Part shown: positions 39,808 through 47,593 of the stretch, one piece after another
How the letters are laid out: every line of letters starts with the position of its first letter
Position numbering within the stretch: position 1 is the stretch's first letter
Origin: a bacterium
Lineage (GTDB): Bacteria > Krumholzibacteriota > Krumholzibacteriia > LZORAL124-64-63
Assembly (NCBI GenBank): GCA_020049465.1
Contig: JAIFKS010000011.1
Location: forward strand, 1 to 64,000
Direction: 5' to 3'
DNA: 64,000 nt
Translations under genes and position numbers: made by a program
Notes under the pieces: generated by a model
Database searches by the model: none
Told to the model about the DNA's origin: nothing
The model's input: only the letters and a program-made list of their open reading frames with translations

Positions 39808-42234
39808 ATGAATCCGATCAGTTCCGATCGCGCCCCCGTCACCGAGGCGCCGACCCTGTCCAACCGCCTGCCGCTCCTGCCTCTGCGGGATGTCGTGGTG
39901 TTCCCTTACATGGTCACGCCGCTGCTGGTGGGCCGCGCGGCCTCCGTGGCGGCGGTCGAAGCGGCCATGGAACGTGACAAGCGCCTGTGCGTCGTCGCCC
40001 AGCGCGAACCGGACACCGAGGAGCCGGGCGGCGCCGACGTGTTCGCTGTGGGCACGATCATCCGCGTGCTGCAGATCATCCGCACGCCGGACGAGACGCT
40101 CAAGATCCTGGTCGAGGGCGCCGCGCGCGTTCGTCTGGACGAGGTGACGCAGGCCGACGGTTTCCTGGAAGTTTCGGCGACCCCGATGTCGGAGGAGCTG
40201 GCGGAGGGCCCGGAGATCGAGGCGCTGAGCCGTTCGATCAAGGACCGGTTCAAGGAATACGTGCGGCTGAACAAGCGGCTTCCGGACGAGGTGCTGCTTT
40301 CGGTGCTCAACCTCGAAGAGATCGGGCGCATGGCCGACTCGATCAGCGCCTACATCCTGGGCAAGGTGCCGCTCAAACAGGAACTGCTGGAAGAGCCGGT
40401 GCTGACGAAGCGCCTGACCCGCATCAACCAGATCCTGGCCGCCGAACTGGACATCCTGGAGATCGAGCAGCGCATCGATGGCGAGGTGCAGACGGCGGTG
40501 CAGCGCAACCAGCGCGAGTTCTACCTGAACGAGCAGCTGCGCGCCATCCGCAAGGAACTGGGCTACACGTCGGACGAGGACTCGGAGATCGAGGACTATG
40601 GTGCCCGCATCGAAGCCAGCGACATGAGCCCCGAGGCGCTGGAGGTGGCCCGTCGCGAAGTGGTTCGGCTGGAGCGCATGTCCGTGATGAGCCCCGAGGC
40701 CACGGTGGTTAGAAACTACCTGGACACGCTGCTGGCCCTGCCCTGGAAGAAGAAGTCGCGCGACCGCGTGGATCCCCTGCACGTGAAGGCGCGCCTGGAC
40801 GACGACCACTTCGGACTGGAGAAGGTCAAGGAGCGCATCGTCGAATTCCTGGCCGTCTACAAGCTGACGCGCCGGCCGCAGGGCACCATCCTCTGCCTGG
40901 TCGGGCCCCCCGGCGTGGGCAAGACCAGCCTGGGCCGCAGCATCGCCGAGAGCATGGGCAAGAAGTTCGTCCGCATCAGCCTGGGCGGCGTCCGCGACGA
41001 GTCGGAGATCCGTGGCCACCGGCGCACCTACATCGGCAGCAAGCCGGGGCGCATCATCGAGTCGCTGCGCAAGGCGGGCACGCGTAATCCGGTGTTCCTG
41101 CTGGACGAGATCGACAAGATGGGCGCCGACTTCCGGGGCGACCCGGCCGCCGCGCTCCTGGAAGTGCTGGATCCGGAGCAGAACTCGACGTTCAGCGACC
41201 ACTACCTGGAGGTCGAATTCGACCTCAGCCAGGTGATGTTCATCACCACGGCCAACAGCCTTCATTCGATCCCGCCGGCGCTGGAAGACCGCATGGAGAT
41301 CATCCGCTTGCCGGGCTACCTGGAGCACGAGAAGCGTACCATCGCCGAACGCTTCCTGGCTCCGCGCCAGATGAAGCGCAACGGGGTGGCACGGTGGTCC
41401 GGCGGCTTCAAGACCTCGGCGTTCCAGGCGATCATCGACGGCTACACCCGCGAGGCGGGCGTGCGCGGGCTCGAACGCGAGATCGCCGGCATCTGCCGCA
41501 AGGTGGCGCGTCACCACGCGGAGACCGGCAAGTGGCCGGCGGCCGTCACGGCCGCGAACCTCGAGAAATACCTCGGCATCCCGAAGTACCGCCGGCGCGT
41601 GATGGAACGGCAGCCGGAAATCGGTGTCGTCGTCGGCCTGGCCTGGACCATGGTCGGGGGCGAGATCCTCGAGATCGAGGTGAACTCGGTGCCCGGCGCG
41701 GGCAAGATCACCATCACCGGCAACCTCAAGGACGTGATGAAGGAGTCGGCGGAGACCGCGCTCAGCTATGCGCGCGGCCTGTGCCGCGAGATGTCCGGCG
41801 AGTGGTTCAAGAAGAACCAGATCCACCTGCACGTGCCCGAGGGCGCCGTGCCCAAGGACGGTCCGAGCGCGGGCATCGCCATGGCCACGGCGATCGTCTC
41901 CCTGCTCCGGGGAGTTCCGGTGCGCGCCGATGTGGCGATGACCGGCGAGGTCACCCTGCGGGGCCGTGTCCTGCCGATCGGCGGCCTGCCGGAAAAGGCG
42001 GTGGCCGCCGTGCGGGCCGGCTGCAAGCACCTGATCATTCCCAAGGAGAACGAGAAGGATTTCCTGGAACTGGCTCCGGAGATCCGTCGTGATCTGACCG
42101 TCCACCTGGTCGAGACCATGGAGGAAGTGCTGCCGCTGGCGCTGGTTGACGGCGGCAAGCCGGCCGGAGCGCGCCGCAGCGGCGCCCGCGGCCGCGGAAC
42201 CCGCAAGGTCAAGTCGCCGGCGCGGCCCAACTGA
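39808..42234 (+). CDS. lon: ATP-dependent protease Lon
   Basis: An 808-residue Lon protease that degrades damaged and regulatory proteins. The N-terminal LON domain (LPLLPLRDVVVFPYMVTPL) is followed by the AAA+ domain with Walker A GPPGVGKTS near residue 366 and Walker B VFLLDEIDKM. The C-terminal serine protease domain carries the Ser/Lys dyad: Ser near 686 in PKDGPSAGIA and Lys near 729 in GGLPEKAVAAVRAG. ATG 39808 is chosen over TTG 39793 because AAGGAG lies just upstream. The C-terminal tail is basic (RRSGARGRGTRKVK), an unusual extra. engB follows after 15 bases. Confidence 0.96.
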   Translation: MNPISSDRAPVTEAPTLSNRLPLLPLRDVVVFPYMVTPLLVGRAASVAAVEAAMERDKRLCVVAQREPDTEEPGGADVFAVGTIIRVLQIIRTPDETLKILVEGAARVRLDEVTQADGFLEVSATPMSEELAEGPEIEALSRSIKDRFKEYVRLNKRLPDEVLLSVLNLEEIGRMADSISAYILGKVPLKQELLEEPVLTKRLTRINQILAAELDILEIEQRIDGEVQTAVQRNQREFYLNEQLRAIRKELGYTSDEDSEIEDYGARIEASDMSPEALEVARREVVRLERMSVMSPEATVVRNYLDTLLALPWKKKSRDRVDPLHVKARLDDDHFGLEKVKERIVEFLAVYKLTRRPQGTILCLVGPPGVGKTSLGRSIAESMGKKFVRISLGGVRDESEIRGHRRTYIGSKPGRIIESLRKAGTRNPVFLLDEIDKMGADFRGDPAAALLEVLDPEQNSTFSDHYLEVEFDLSQVMFITTANSLHSIPPALEDRMEIIRLPGYLEHEKRTIAERFLAPRQMKRNGVARWSGGFKTSAFQAIIDGYTREAGVRGLEREIAGICRKVARHHAETGKWPAAVTAANLEKYLGIPKYRRRVMERQPEIGVVVGLAWTMVGGEILEIEVNSVPGAGKITITGNLKDVMKESAETALSYARGLCREMSGEWFKKNQIHLHVPEGAVPKDGPSAGIAMATAIVSLLRGVPVRADVAMTGEVTLRGRVLPIGGLPEKAVAAVRAGCKHLIIPKENEKDFLELAPEIRRDLTVHLVETMEEVLPLALVDGGKPAGARRSGARGRGTRKVKSPARPN

Positions 42235-42249
42235 GAGGCGGCGCCTGCC

Positions 42250-42870
42250 GTGGAAGTCACGTTCGTCACCAGCACCCCCGATCTGCGCGGCCGCCCCGAA
42301 CTGGTGCTGCCGGAGTTCGCGTTCCTGGGACGCTCCAATTGCGGCAAATCTTCGCTGCTCAATCATTTCCTGGATCGGCGCGATCTGGCCCGCACCAGCG
42401 GCAAGCCGGGCAAGACGCGGTTGCTCAACTATTACCTTGTCGACGACCGTTTCTATCTGGTGGACCTGCCCGGCTACGGCTTCGCGAAGGTCAGCCGGAC
42501 CTTGCGCGAGGCCTGGTGGCGCCTCTTCCAGGCCTACCTGGGAGCGGATGACCGCCCCATGGCGGTATTTCACCTGCTGGACGTCCGGCACCGGCCTACC
42601 GCCGAGGACAAGGAAGTGGCCGGCTGGATCCGCGAAGCGGGGCACCCCTGCGCCATCGCCGCCACCAAGATCGACAAGGTGGGCACGACGAAGCTGGCGG
42701 GACGCTACCGCGAATTGAGCGAGGCGCTCGGGGTCGACCCCCACACCCCGTTCATCCCCACCTCGGCGGCGCGGGGCAAGGGACGGGACGAAATGCTGGC
42801 CTGGGTGGACGCCCTGCTGGCAGCCCATAGCGGCGACGGATTTGACGGTGATGAAGCCGGGGCGGTATAA
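42250..42870 (+). CDS. engB: Ribosome biogenesis GTP-binding protein EngB (YihA/YsxC)
   Basis: A 206-residue P-loop GTPase needed for assembly of the large ribosomal subunit. G1 is GRSNCGKSSLL, G2 includes the Thr of KPGKTR, G3 is DLPGYG, G4 is TKIDKV, and G5 is the TSAARGKG segment. It starts at GTG 42250. Length and motif spacing are standard. Linked to lon as in many bacteria; it closes the tig-clpP-clpX-lon-engB run. Confidence 0.94.
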   Translation: MEVTFVTSTPDLRGRPELVLPEFAFLGRSNCGKSSLLNHFLDRRDLARTSGKPGKTRLLNYYLVDDRFYLVDLPGYGFAKVSRTLREAWWRLFQAYLGADDRPMAVFHLLDVRHRPTAEDKEVAGWIREAGHPCAIAATKIDKVGTTKLAGRYRELSEALGVDPHTPFIPTSAARGKGRDEMLAWVDALLAAHSGDGFDGDEAGAV

Positions 42871-42939
42871 TGGGTGCGGCGGGGCGCCGGCTGGCGGTCC
42901 GCTTTCCGGGTGGGTTCCGCGGCGCGGATGGTGACGGAC

Positions 42940-43368
42940 ATGCAAGCGACAGCCTACGCCGGCCGACTGGCGGTGACCGCTCTGGCGGTCGCCCTAGCGG
43001 TGGCGTGCGTCGGGCAGGCCCGGGCCACCAATCTGGACATGTCGCGCCTGCCGGTCATCGTGCCCAACCTTTGCCTGTCCTGCCACACGTCCAGCGCGCC
43101 GACGACGGGCAACGCCGCGCTCAATGTGTTCGGGCTCGATTTCCGCACCAACGGGCGGATCTGGGACTCGAACCTGGCCGCCATCGATTCGGACGGGGAC
43201 GGCTGCCTCAACGGGGTCGAAGTCGGCGACAGCGACGGCGACGGCGTGCCGGATGGCAACGTCAGTTCCCAGGCGGGCAATCCGGGGGTGGCCGACGACT
43301 GCGGGTCCGGGCCCCTGGTCGACGAGAAGGTTTGGGGTACCTTGAAGGCGATGTTTGACGGCAACTGA
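42940..43368 (+). CDS. Small secreted CxxCH protein with calcium-binding repeats
   Basis: About 142 residues. The signal peptide is LAVTALAVALAVACVGQARA. The mature part has one heme-type motif, CLSCH, then NVFGLDFRTNGRIWDSNL and two calcium-loop repeats DSDGDGCLNG and DSDGDGVPDG. The order 'G.DF..NG..W...L...DSDGDG..NG.E.GD' recalls temptin-like calcium-binding domains, here joined to a cytochrome-c-like motif. Possibly a periplasmic or surface electron carrier or binding protein; function unknown. The end, DEKVWGTLKAMFDGN, resembles the end of the unrelated protein at 27248-27949. The start is uncertain: ATG 42940 (after GGTGACGG) or ATG 42928. Confidence 0.72.
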   Translation: MQATAYAGRLAVTALAVALAVACVGQARATNLDMSRLPVIVPNLCLSCHTSSAPTTGNAALNVFGLDFRTNGRIWDSNLAAIDSDGDGCLNGVEVGDSDGDGVPDGNVSSQAGNPGVADDCGSGPLVDEKVWGTLKAMFDGN

Positions 43369-43464
43369 CGGATCGGGGATGATGCGGTCTGGAGCCGCTC
43401 GACATCCGGTGCGATGATCGGGTGTTTTTTTTGGGCCGAAAGGGTCCGGAACGGGGAGTCGGTC

Positions 43465-44760
43465 GTGCGCAATCGGGTGATCATCGGCGGACAATGGGGC
43501 GACGAAGGCAAGGGCAAGATCGTCGATGCCCTGAGCCGCGACGTGGACTGGGTGCTCCGCTATCAGGGGGGCGCCAATGCCGGTCACACCATCCACATCG
43601 GCCAGGAAAAACACGTGCTGCATCTGATCCCGTCCGGGATCCTGCACCAAGGCGTGCGTTGCCTGCTTGGCGGCGGGATGGTGGTCGATCCGTGGGCCCT
43701 GCGCGATGAGATCATCGGGCTCGAGGAACGTGGATTCCAGGTGCGGGACCGTCTGTTCGTGGCCGCCAACGCGACGCTGCTGATGCCCTACCACATGCGC
43801 ATGGACGAGTTGCGCGAGGCGAAGCTCAGTCGCCACAACATCGGCACCACGGGTCGCGGGATCGGCCCTGCCTATCTGGACAAGGTGCAGCGCACGGGCC
43901 TGCGCATGGGCGATCTCCTGCTGTCGGCCGACCGTCTGGAGCGCAAGGTCATCGAGAAGATCCTGTCGGCCAACGAGGTTCTCAGCAACACGTACCAGGC
44001 CGAGCCGATGCCGGCCCGCCTGCTGGCCGAGGAACTGGTGGTGCTGGCGCAGACGCTGGCCCCGCTGGTCGTCGACGCGCACGTGGCCCTGGCGGGCGTG
44101 CGGGCCGGGAGCGAGTCCGCGCTGTTCGAGGGCGCGCAGGGCACCCTGCTCGACATCGACCACGGCACCTTCCCCTATGTGACCAGCAGCAACACCACCG
44201 TGGGTGGGGCGCTGACCGGGACCGGCCTGCCGCCGCGCGCGCTCGGTGAGATCCACGGCGTGTTCAAGGCCTACTGCACGCGTGTGGGCAACGGACCGTT
44301 CCCCAGCGAATTGCTCGGCGAGCCGGGCGACCGGCTGCGTGAAGCGGGCGGCGAATTCGGCGCCACGACCGGACGCGCCCGGCGCTGCGGCTGGTTCGAC
44401 GCCGTCGCCTCGCGGTTCGCCGTCGACATCAACGGGATGACCGGCGTCATGATCACGAAGCTGGACGTTCTGGATACGGCGGCAACCGTGCCGGTGGCGG
44501 TCGCCTACGACCTGGACGGCGAGCAGCTGGACGTGTACCCGACCGTCGCCGAGATGCTGCCCCGGTGCCGGCCGGTCTATCGCGAATTTCCCGGCTGGGG
44601 CCAGCCGTTGACCGGTTGCCGCGCCCTGACGGACCTTCCGCCGGCTGCGCGCCGGTACCTGGAATTCCTGGAGCAGATCCTGGGGACACCGGTGGTCGGG
44701 GTCAGCGTGGGTCGGGACCGGGAGCAGATGATCTGGACTCCCGGCGGCGTAACTGTTTGA
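43465..44760 (+). CDS. purA: Adenylosuccinate synthetase
   Basis: A 431-residue enzyme that joins IMP and aspartate with GTP to give adenylosuccinate, the first committed step to AMP. The N-terminal GQWGDEGKGKIVD loop binds GTP, with the catalytic Asp in it; QGGANAGHTIH contains the catalytic His; GTTGRGIGPAYLDK and EGAQGTLLDIDHG are further signatures. GTG 43465 with GGGGAG upstream gives the standard N-terminus; the frame extends 17 codons further upstream without similarity. A T8 run lies just upstream of the ribosome site (about 43424). It is followed by the tRNA-Lys promoter. Confidence 0.97.
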   Translation: MRNRVIIGGQWGDEGKGKIVDALSRDVDWVLRYQGGANAGHTIHIGQEKHVLHLIPSGILHQGVRCLLGGGMVVDPWALRDEIIGLEERGFQVRDRLFVAANATLLMPYHMRMDELREAKLSRHNIGTTGRGIGPAYLDKVQRTGLRMGDLLLSADRLERKVIEKILSANEVLSNTYQAEPMPARLLAEELVVLAQTLAPLVVDAHVALAGVRAGSESALFEGAQGTLLDIDHGTFPYVTSSNTTVGGALTGTGLPPRALGEIHGVFKAYCTRVGNGPFPSELLGEPGDRLREAGGEFGATTGRARRCGWFDAVASRFAVDINGMTGVMITKLDVLDTAATVPVAVAYDLDGEQLDVYPTVAEMLPRCRPVYREFPGWGQPLTGCRALTDLPPAARRYLEFLEQILGTPVVGVSVGRDREQMIWTPGGVTV

Positions 44761-44773
44761 AAACAGCCGCATT

Positions 44774-44802
44774 TTGACACCCGGCGCCGGGCCGCGCATA
44801 TT
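44774..44802 (+). promoter_or_regulatory. Promoter for tRNA-Lys
   Basis: A perfect TTGACA (44774-44779), a 17-base spacer and CATATT (44797-44802), 21 bases before the tRNA. It also lies just after the purA stop. Confidence 0.65.
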
Positions 44803-44823
44803 TCGCGGACAGAATCAGGGCGC

Positions 44824-44899
44824 GGGCCGCTAGCTCATCAGGTAGAGCACCTCCCTTTTAAGGAGGTTGTACCGGGTTCGAGTCCCGGGCGGCCCACCA
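44824..44899 (+). tRNA. tRNA-Lys (anticodon TTT)
   Basis: A 76-base tRNA with encoded CCA (44897-44899). The acceptor stem GGGCCGC/GCGGCCC and D-arm with GGTAGAGC are standard. The anticodon stem CCTCC/GGAGG closes the loop CTTTTAA, giving anticodon TTT. The T-arm CCGGG-TTCGAGT-CCCGG is perfect. It reads AAA/AAG lysine codons. A terminator follows two bases after the CCA. Confidence 0.97.
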
Positions 44900-44901
44900 G
44901 C

Positions 44902-44937
44902 GTTCCGCCGGAGCCTTTGCTCCGGCGGAACTTTTTT
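44902..44937 (+). terminator. Rho-independent terminator of tRNA-Lys
   Basis: A perfect 13-base-pair stem GTTCCGCCGGAGC/GCTCCGGCGGAAC with loop CTTT, followed by six T (44932-44937). It is the most canonical terminator in the window. Confidence 0.95.
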
Positions 44938-44986
44938 CAGGAAAGGCTCAAGTTCGGGTTCGGGCCTGCCGATTAAGGGACATCAG

Positions 44987-45029
44987 GCGGAATCCGCCCG
45001 CGACCGCCAGGTCGGTCGGGCGGTTCCGC
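44987..45029 (+). other. Strong hairpin in the leader of the 45051 gene
   Basis: GCGGAA (44987-44992), CCGCCCG (44994-45000) and CGACC (45001-45005) pair with GGTCG (45010-45014), CGGGCGG (45017-45023) and TTCCGC (45024-45029). This makes 18 pairs with a one-base and a two-base bulge and a GCCA loop. It stands 21 bases before the ATG and lacks a T run, so a regulatory or stabilising leader fold is more likely than a terminator. Confidence 0.55.
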
Positions 45030-45050
45030 GCAGCCCGAAGGAACGGCATC

Positions 45051-45446
45051 ATGAGTCTGCGCATCCCGGGCGCGCCGCCGCCGCCGACACCCGCGGTCCG
45101 TCGCACCGAACCCGTCCGCCGGCCCACTGCGAACGCCGCCGAAACTCCGGCAGCGCTGCAGACGCCGGCCGCGACCAGCATGGCCAGCCTGCCCACATCC
45201 GTCTCCGCTCCCGCCGTGGAGGCGAAGGTGGACCAGTGGGTCGCCCGCGAAAACACGTCCTCACCACTTCCGGACCCGGTGGCGGCACCGGACGGCGGCG
45301 CCGCTTCGGCGGCGCCCGGCCTGGCGGCTGACCAGGCGCAACTGGCGGCTGCGCGCATGGGCGCGGACGTTCTCGCCCAACCGCAGCAGGCGAGCAGGGC
45401 CCACGGCAATCTGGTCGCGGCGACGGTGCTCAACCTGCTGGTCTGA
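45051..45446 (+). CDS. Small Ala/Pro-rich protein of unknown function
   Basis: A 131-residue protein with ATG 45051 after GAAGGAAC. The first 95 residues are Ala/Pro/Thr-rich and probably disordered. The last 38 (DQAQLAAARMGADVLAQP and then VAATVLNLLV) form a likely amphipathic helix. They distantly resemble the C-terminal helix of flagellins (LAQ..Q...VLsLL), but too weakly to call. No signal peptide or membrane helix is visible. Codon use and ribosome site make it a plausible gene. It has a strong structured leader and an inverted repeat after the stop. Confidence 0.55.
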   Translation: MSLRIPGAPPPPTPAVRRTEPVRRPTANAAETPAALQTPAATSMASLPTSVSAPAVEAKVDQWVARENTSSPLPDPVAAPDGGAASAAPGLAADQAQLAAARMGADVLAQPQQASRAHGNLVAATVLNLLV

Positions 45447-45469
45447 GGACATCGTACAGGCAAGACGAA

Positions 45470-45494
45470 GGCGCCGGGCGTGGAGCCCGGCGCC
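45470..45494. terminator. Hairpin between convergent 45051 and pepF genes
   Basis: GGCGCCGGGC (45470-45479) and GCCCGGCGCC (45485-45494) form a perfect ten-base-pair stem with a GTGGA loop. T runs are weak on both sides (TTCGTCTTG on the minus strand). Its placement between convergent stops supports a terminator role. Confidence 0.6.
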
Positions 45495-45527
45495 TGTCAC
45501 GATGCGTCCAGTCGGAGAAAATCCCGG

Positions 45528-47486
45528 CTAGTTCTTGCCGTATTTCGTCGTCCACAGACGATCGAATTCCTCCACCGTCCGCTCGAACATGTCCATGGCC
45601 GCCACGATGGGCGCCGGCGTCTCCAGGTCGACGCCCGCGTTGCGCAGGATGTCCAGCGGCGGCGCGCTCGAACCGGCCTTCAGCATGTTGTTGATGTAGC
45701 GCTCGGCGGCCACGTCGCCGCGCGCGCTGATCTCATCGGCCAGCGCCAGGCCGCTGGTCAGGCCGGTGGCGTAGGTGAACACGTAGAAGTTGTAGTAGAA
45801 GTGGGGGATGAACATCCACTCGCAGGCGTCGTTGGCGGCCAGTTCGTAGTCCGGGCCGTAGTATTCCTTGATCATCTCCGCGTACAGCCCGTTGAGGAAC
45901 TCGGCCGTCAGCGGATTGCCCTGTTCGGCATGCTCATGGAAGCGCAGTTCGAAGTCCGCGAACAGCGTCTGGCGGAAGATCGTCTGACGGATCGATTCCA
46001 GCCGCTGATTCAACAACATCAGCTTGATGTCGACATCGTCCGCTTCGGCCAGCAGGTGGTTCGTCAGCAGCGCTTCGTTGCAGGTCGAGGCGACCTCGGC
46101 CAGGAAGGTCGTATAGCCGGCGTAGACGGGCGGCTGGTTGCGGCTGGAGAACACGGAGTGCAGGGCGTGGCCCATCTCGTGCGCGGTGGTGCTGACCGCG
46201 TCCAGCGTGTTGTCGAAGTTGTGCAGCACATACGGGTGGACATCCCGGGCCAGGCTGCCGTTGCTGTAGGCGCCGCTGCGCTTGTCCTTGCTGTAGGCGC
46301 CGCTGCGCTTGTCCTCGTTCGGATAGACGTCGATCCAGCCGTTCTTCGGATCCAGGCCTTCGGCCAGCAGCGCGCAGTATTCCTTGCCCAGCGGCTTGAG
46401 GCCCTCGGTGATCACGTTACGGGCCTGATCGTACGTGTACTCGGGCTCGATTCCCGCGACCATGGCGTTGTAGAGATTCGGGAACGTCAGCGCGCCGTCC
46501 AGGCCCATCACCTTGCGCCGCAGGTTCACGTACTTGTGCATCGTGCGGGGCAGGTTCTCGCGAACGGTGCCGATCAGCATGCGGTACGCGTCGGGGCTGA
46601 TGTTGTCGGGCGACAGGGCCGCGTCGAGGCACGTCTTGTAGCCGCGGGCGTCCTTGCTCATGATGTGCGACTTGACCGCACCGTCCAGCAGCACGGAGAA
46701 CGTGTTCTCGTAGCCGCGAAGCGTGCCGAAGAAGGCGTCGCGCGCCTGCACCCGCAGCGTTGCGTCGTCACTCGAGCGCAGACCCGAGAAGCCGCTGACC
46801 GTCAGGGGGATCTTCTTGCCCTCGGCATCGGCGATCTCGGGGAACTTCATGTCCACGCCCAGCAGGGATTCGTGGGCGTCGCCCGGGGTCGAGCGCATGT
46901 TGCCGGTCAACGCCATCAGGCGTTCCTCGGGACTGCTGAGCGTGAATTCCTTCTGCCGCCAGAGTTCCTCGAAGTAGTAGGCGTAGACAGCCAGGCCCTT
47001 GTCCTCGGCCATGAAATTGCGGATGACCGCAGGATCGATCTCCAGGAGCTCCGGCTGCATCCAGGATGTGGCTTCGCCGAAGGCCGGGAACAGCGCGGCG
47101 ACGCGGCCCTGCATCTGGCGGGCATGGCCGTCGCTCTGGTTCACGTCGTAGAGGGCCTGCGCATACGTGTAGAGCTTGGTCAGCCGGAGTCCCATCTCGG
47201 TGGCCGCCGCCTGGGCGTCCAGCATCGTGGCGGCCGATTCGCCAAGGCGTCCCTTGAACCCGTTGAGCTTCGGGATATCGGCCCCGACAGCCGCCAATTC
47301 CGCCTCCCAGGCGGCCTCGTTGGCGAAAATGTGTCCGGCGGCCCACTGGTATTCGGCGGGGATGGCCGAGCGCGGGGCGGACGGATCCGGTTTGAACTCG
47401 GCGCGGGCGCCGCCGGCGGCCAGGCAGACGCCGATGGTCAGGGCGAGAGCGGCGCCGGCGAGGTGACGGCTTGAAGGATGGGACAT
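45528..47486 (-). CDS. pepF: Secreted oligoendopeptidase F (M3B) with duplicated conserved segment
   Basis: A 652-residue M3-family zinc endopeptidase for oligopeptides. The zinc site is HEMGHALHS (HExxH), with the third ligand region in FLAEVASTCNEALL. Unlike cytoplasmic PepF it has a signal peptide (LAGAALALTIGVCLAAGGARA), so it acts outside the cytoplasm. The substrate-contacting segment normally reads KRSGAYSNG once; here DKRSGAYSK and DKRSGAYSN stand in tandem, from an exact 27-base duplication (46261-46314 on the plus strand). ATG 47486 follows GGAGGT; the frame extends to 47519. Whether the enzyme tolerates nine extra residues is unknown. Confidence 0.93.
   Translation of the reverse strand: MSHPSSRHLAGAALALTIGVCLAAGGARAEFKPDPSAPRSAIPAEYQWAAGHIFANEAAWEAELAAVGADIPKLNGFKGRLGESAATMLDAQAAATEMGLRLTKLYTYAQALYDVNQSDGHARQMQGRVAALFPAFGEATSWMQPELLEIDPAVIRNFMAEDKGLAVYAYYFEELWRQKEFTLSSPEERLMALTGNMRSTPGDAHESLLGVDMKFPEIADAEGKKIPLTVSGFSGLRSSDDATLRVQARDAFFGTLRGYENTFSVLLDGAVKSHIMSKDARGYKTCLDAALSPDNISPDAYRMLIGTVRENLPRTMHKYVNLRRKVMGLDGALTFPNLYNAMVAGIEPEYTYDQARNVITEGLKPLGKEYCALLAEGLDPKNGWIDVYPNEDKRSGAYSKDKRSGAYSNGSLARDVHPYVLHNFDNTLDAVSTTAHEMGHALHSVFSSRNQPPVYAGYTTFLAEVASTCNEALLTNHLLAEADDVDIKLMLLNQRLESIRQTIFRQTLFADFELRFHEHAEQGNPLTAEFLNGLYAEMIKEYYGPDYELAANDACEWMFIPHFYYNFYVFTYATGLTSGLALADEISARGDVAAERYINNMLKAGSSAPPLDILRNAGVDLETPAPIVAAMDMFERTVEEFDRLWTTKYGKN
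46261..46314. repeat. Exact 27-bp tandem duplication inside pepF
   Basis: Two identical adjacent copies, 46261-46287 and 46288-46314, beginning TTGCTGTAGGCGCCGCTGCG on the plus strand. In frame, it duplicates nine residues (DKRSGAYS plus one) of a highly conserved catalytic-domain loop. Confidence 0.95.
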
Positions 47487-47559
47487 GAAACGACCTCCAG
47501 AATCGTTGGCAAGGAACAACGCAGCAGGCCGCCCGCAGGCGGCAGGTCGGGGAGGAACG

Positions 47560-47583
47560 ACGGGGCGGCCGGGGCCGCCCCGT
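47560..47583 (-). terminator. GC-rich hairpin after the propeller lipoprotein gene
   Basis: ACGGGGCGGC (47560-47569) pairs with GCCGCCCCGT (47574-47583), with a four-base loop. A second hairpin GCCGCC-CGCA-GGCGGC lies at 47528-47543. On the minus strand both follow the lipoprotein stop at 47594 and precede pepF. The T tract is poor (CGTTCCTCC). Confidence 0.5.
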
Positions 47584-47593
47584 CCGGGGAAAC

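Noticed and set aside
38977-42945. A 1322-residue minus-strand open frame opposite clpX and lon.
   Set aside because: Shadow of the conserved clpX and lon genes; composition is His/Gln/Arg-rich and no domain is seen.
43424-43432. A T8 run upstream of purA considered as part of a terminator for the CxxCH gene.
   Set aside because: No stable hairpin directly precedes it; it also lies within the possible 5' extension of purA.
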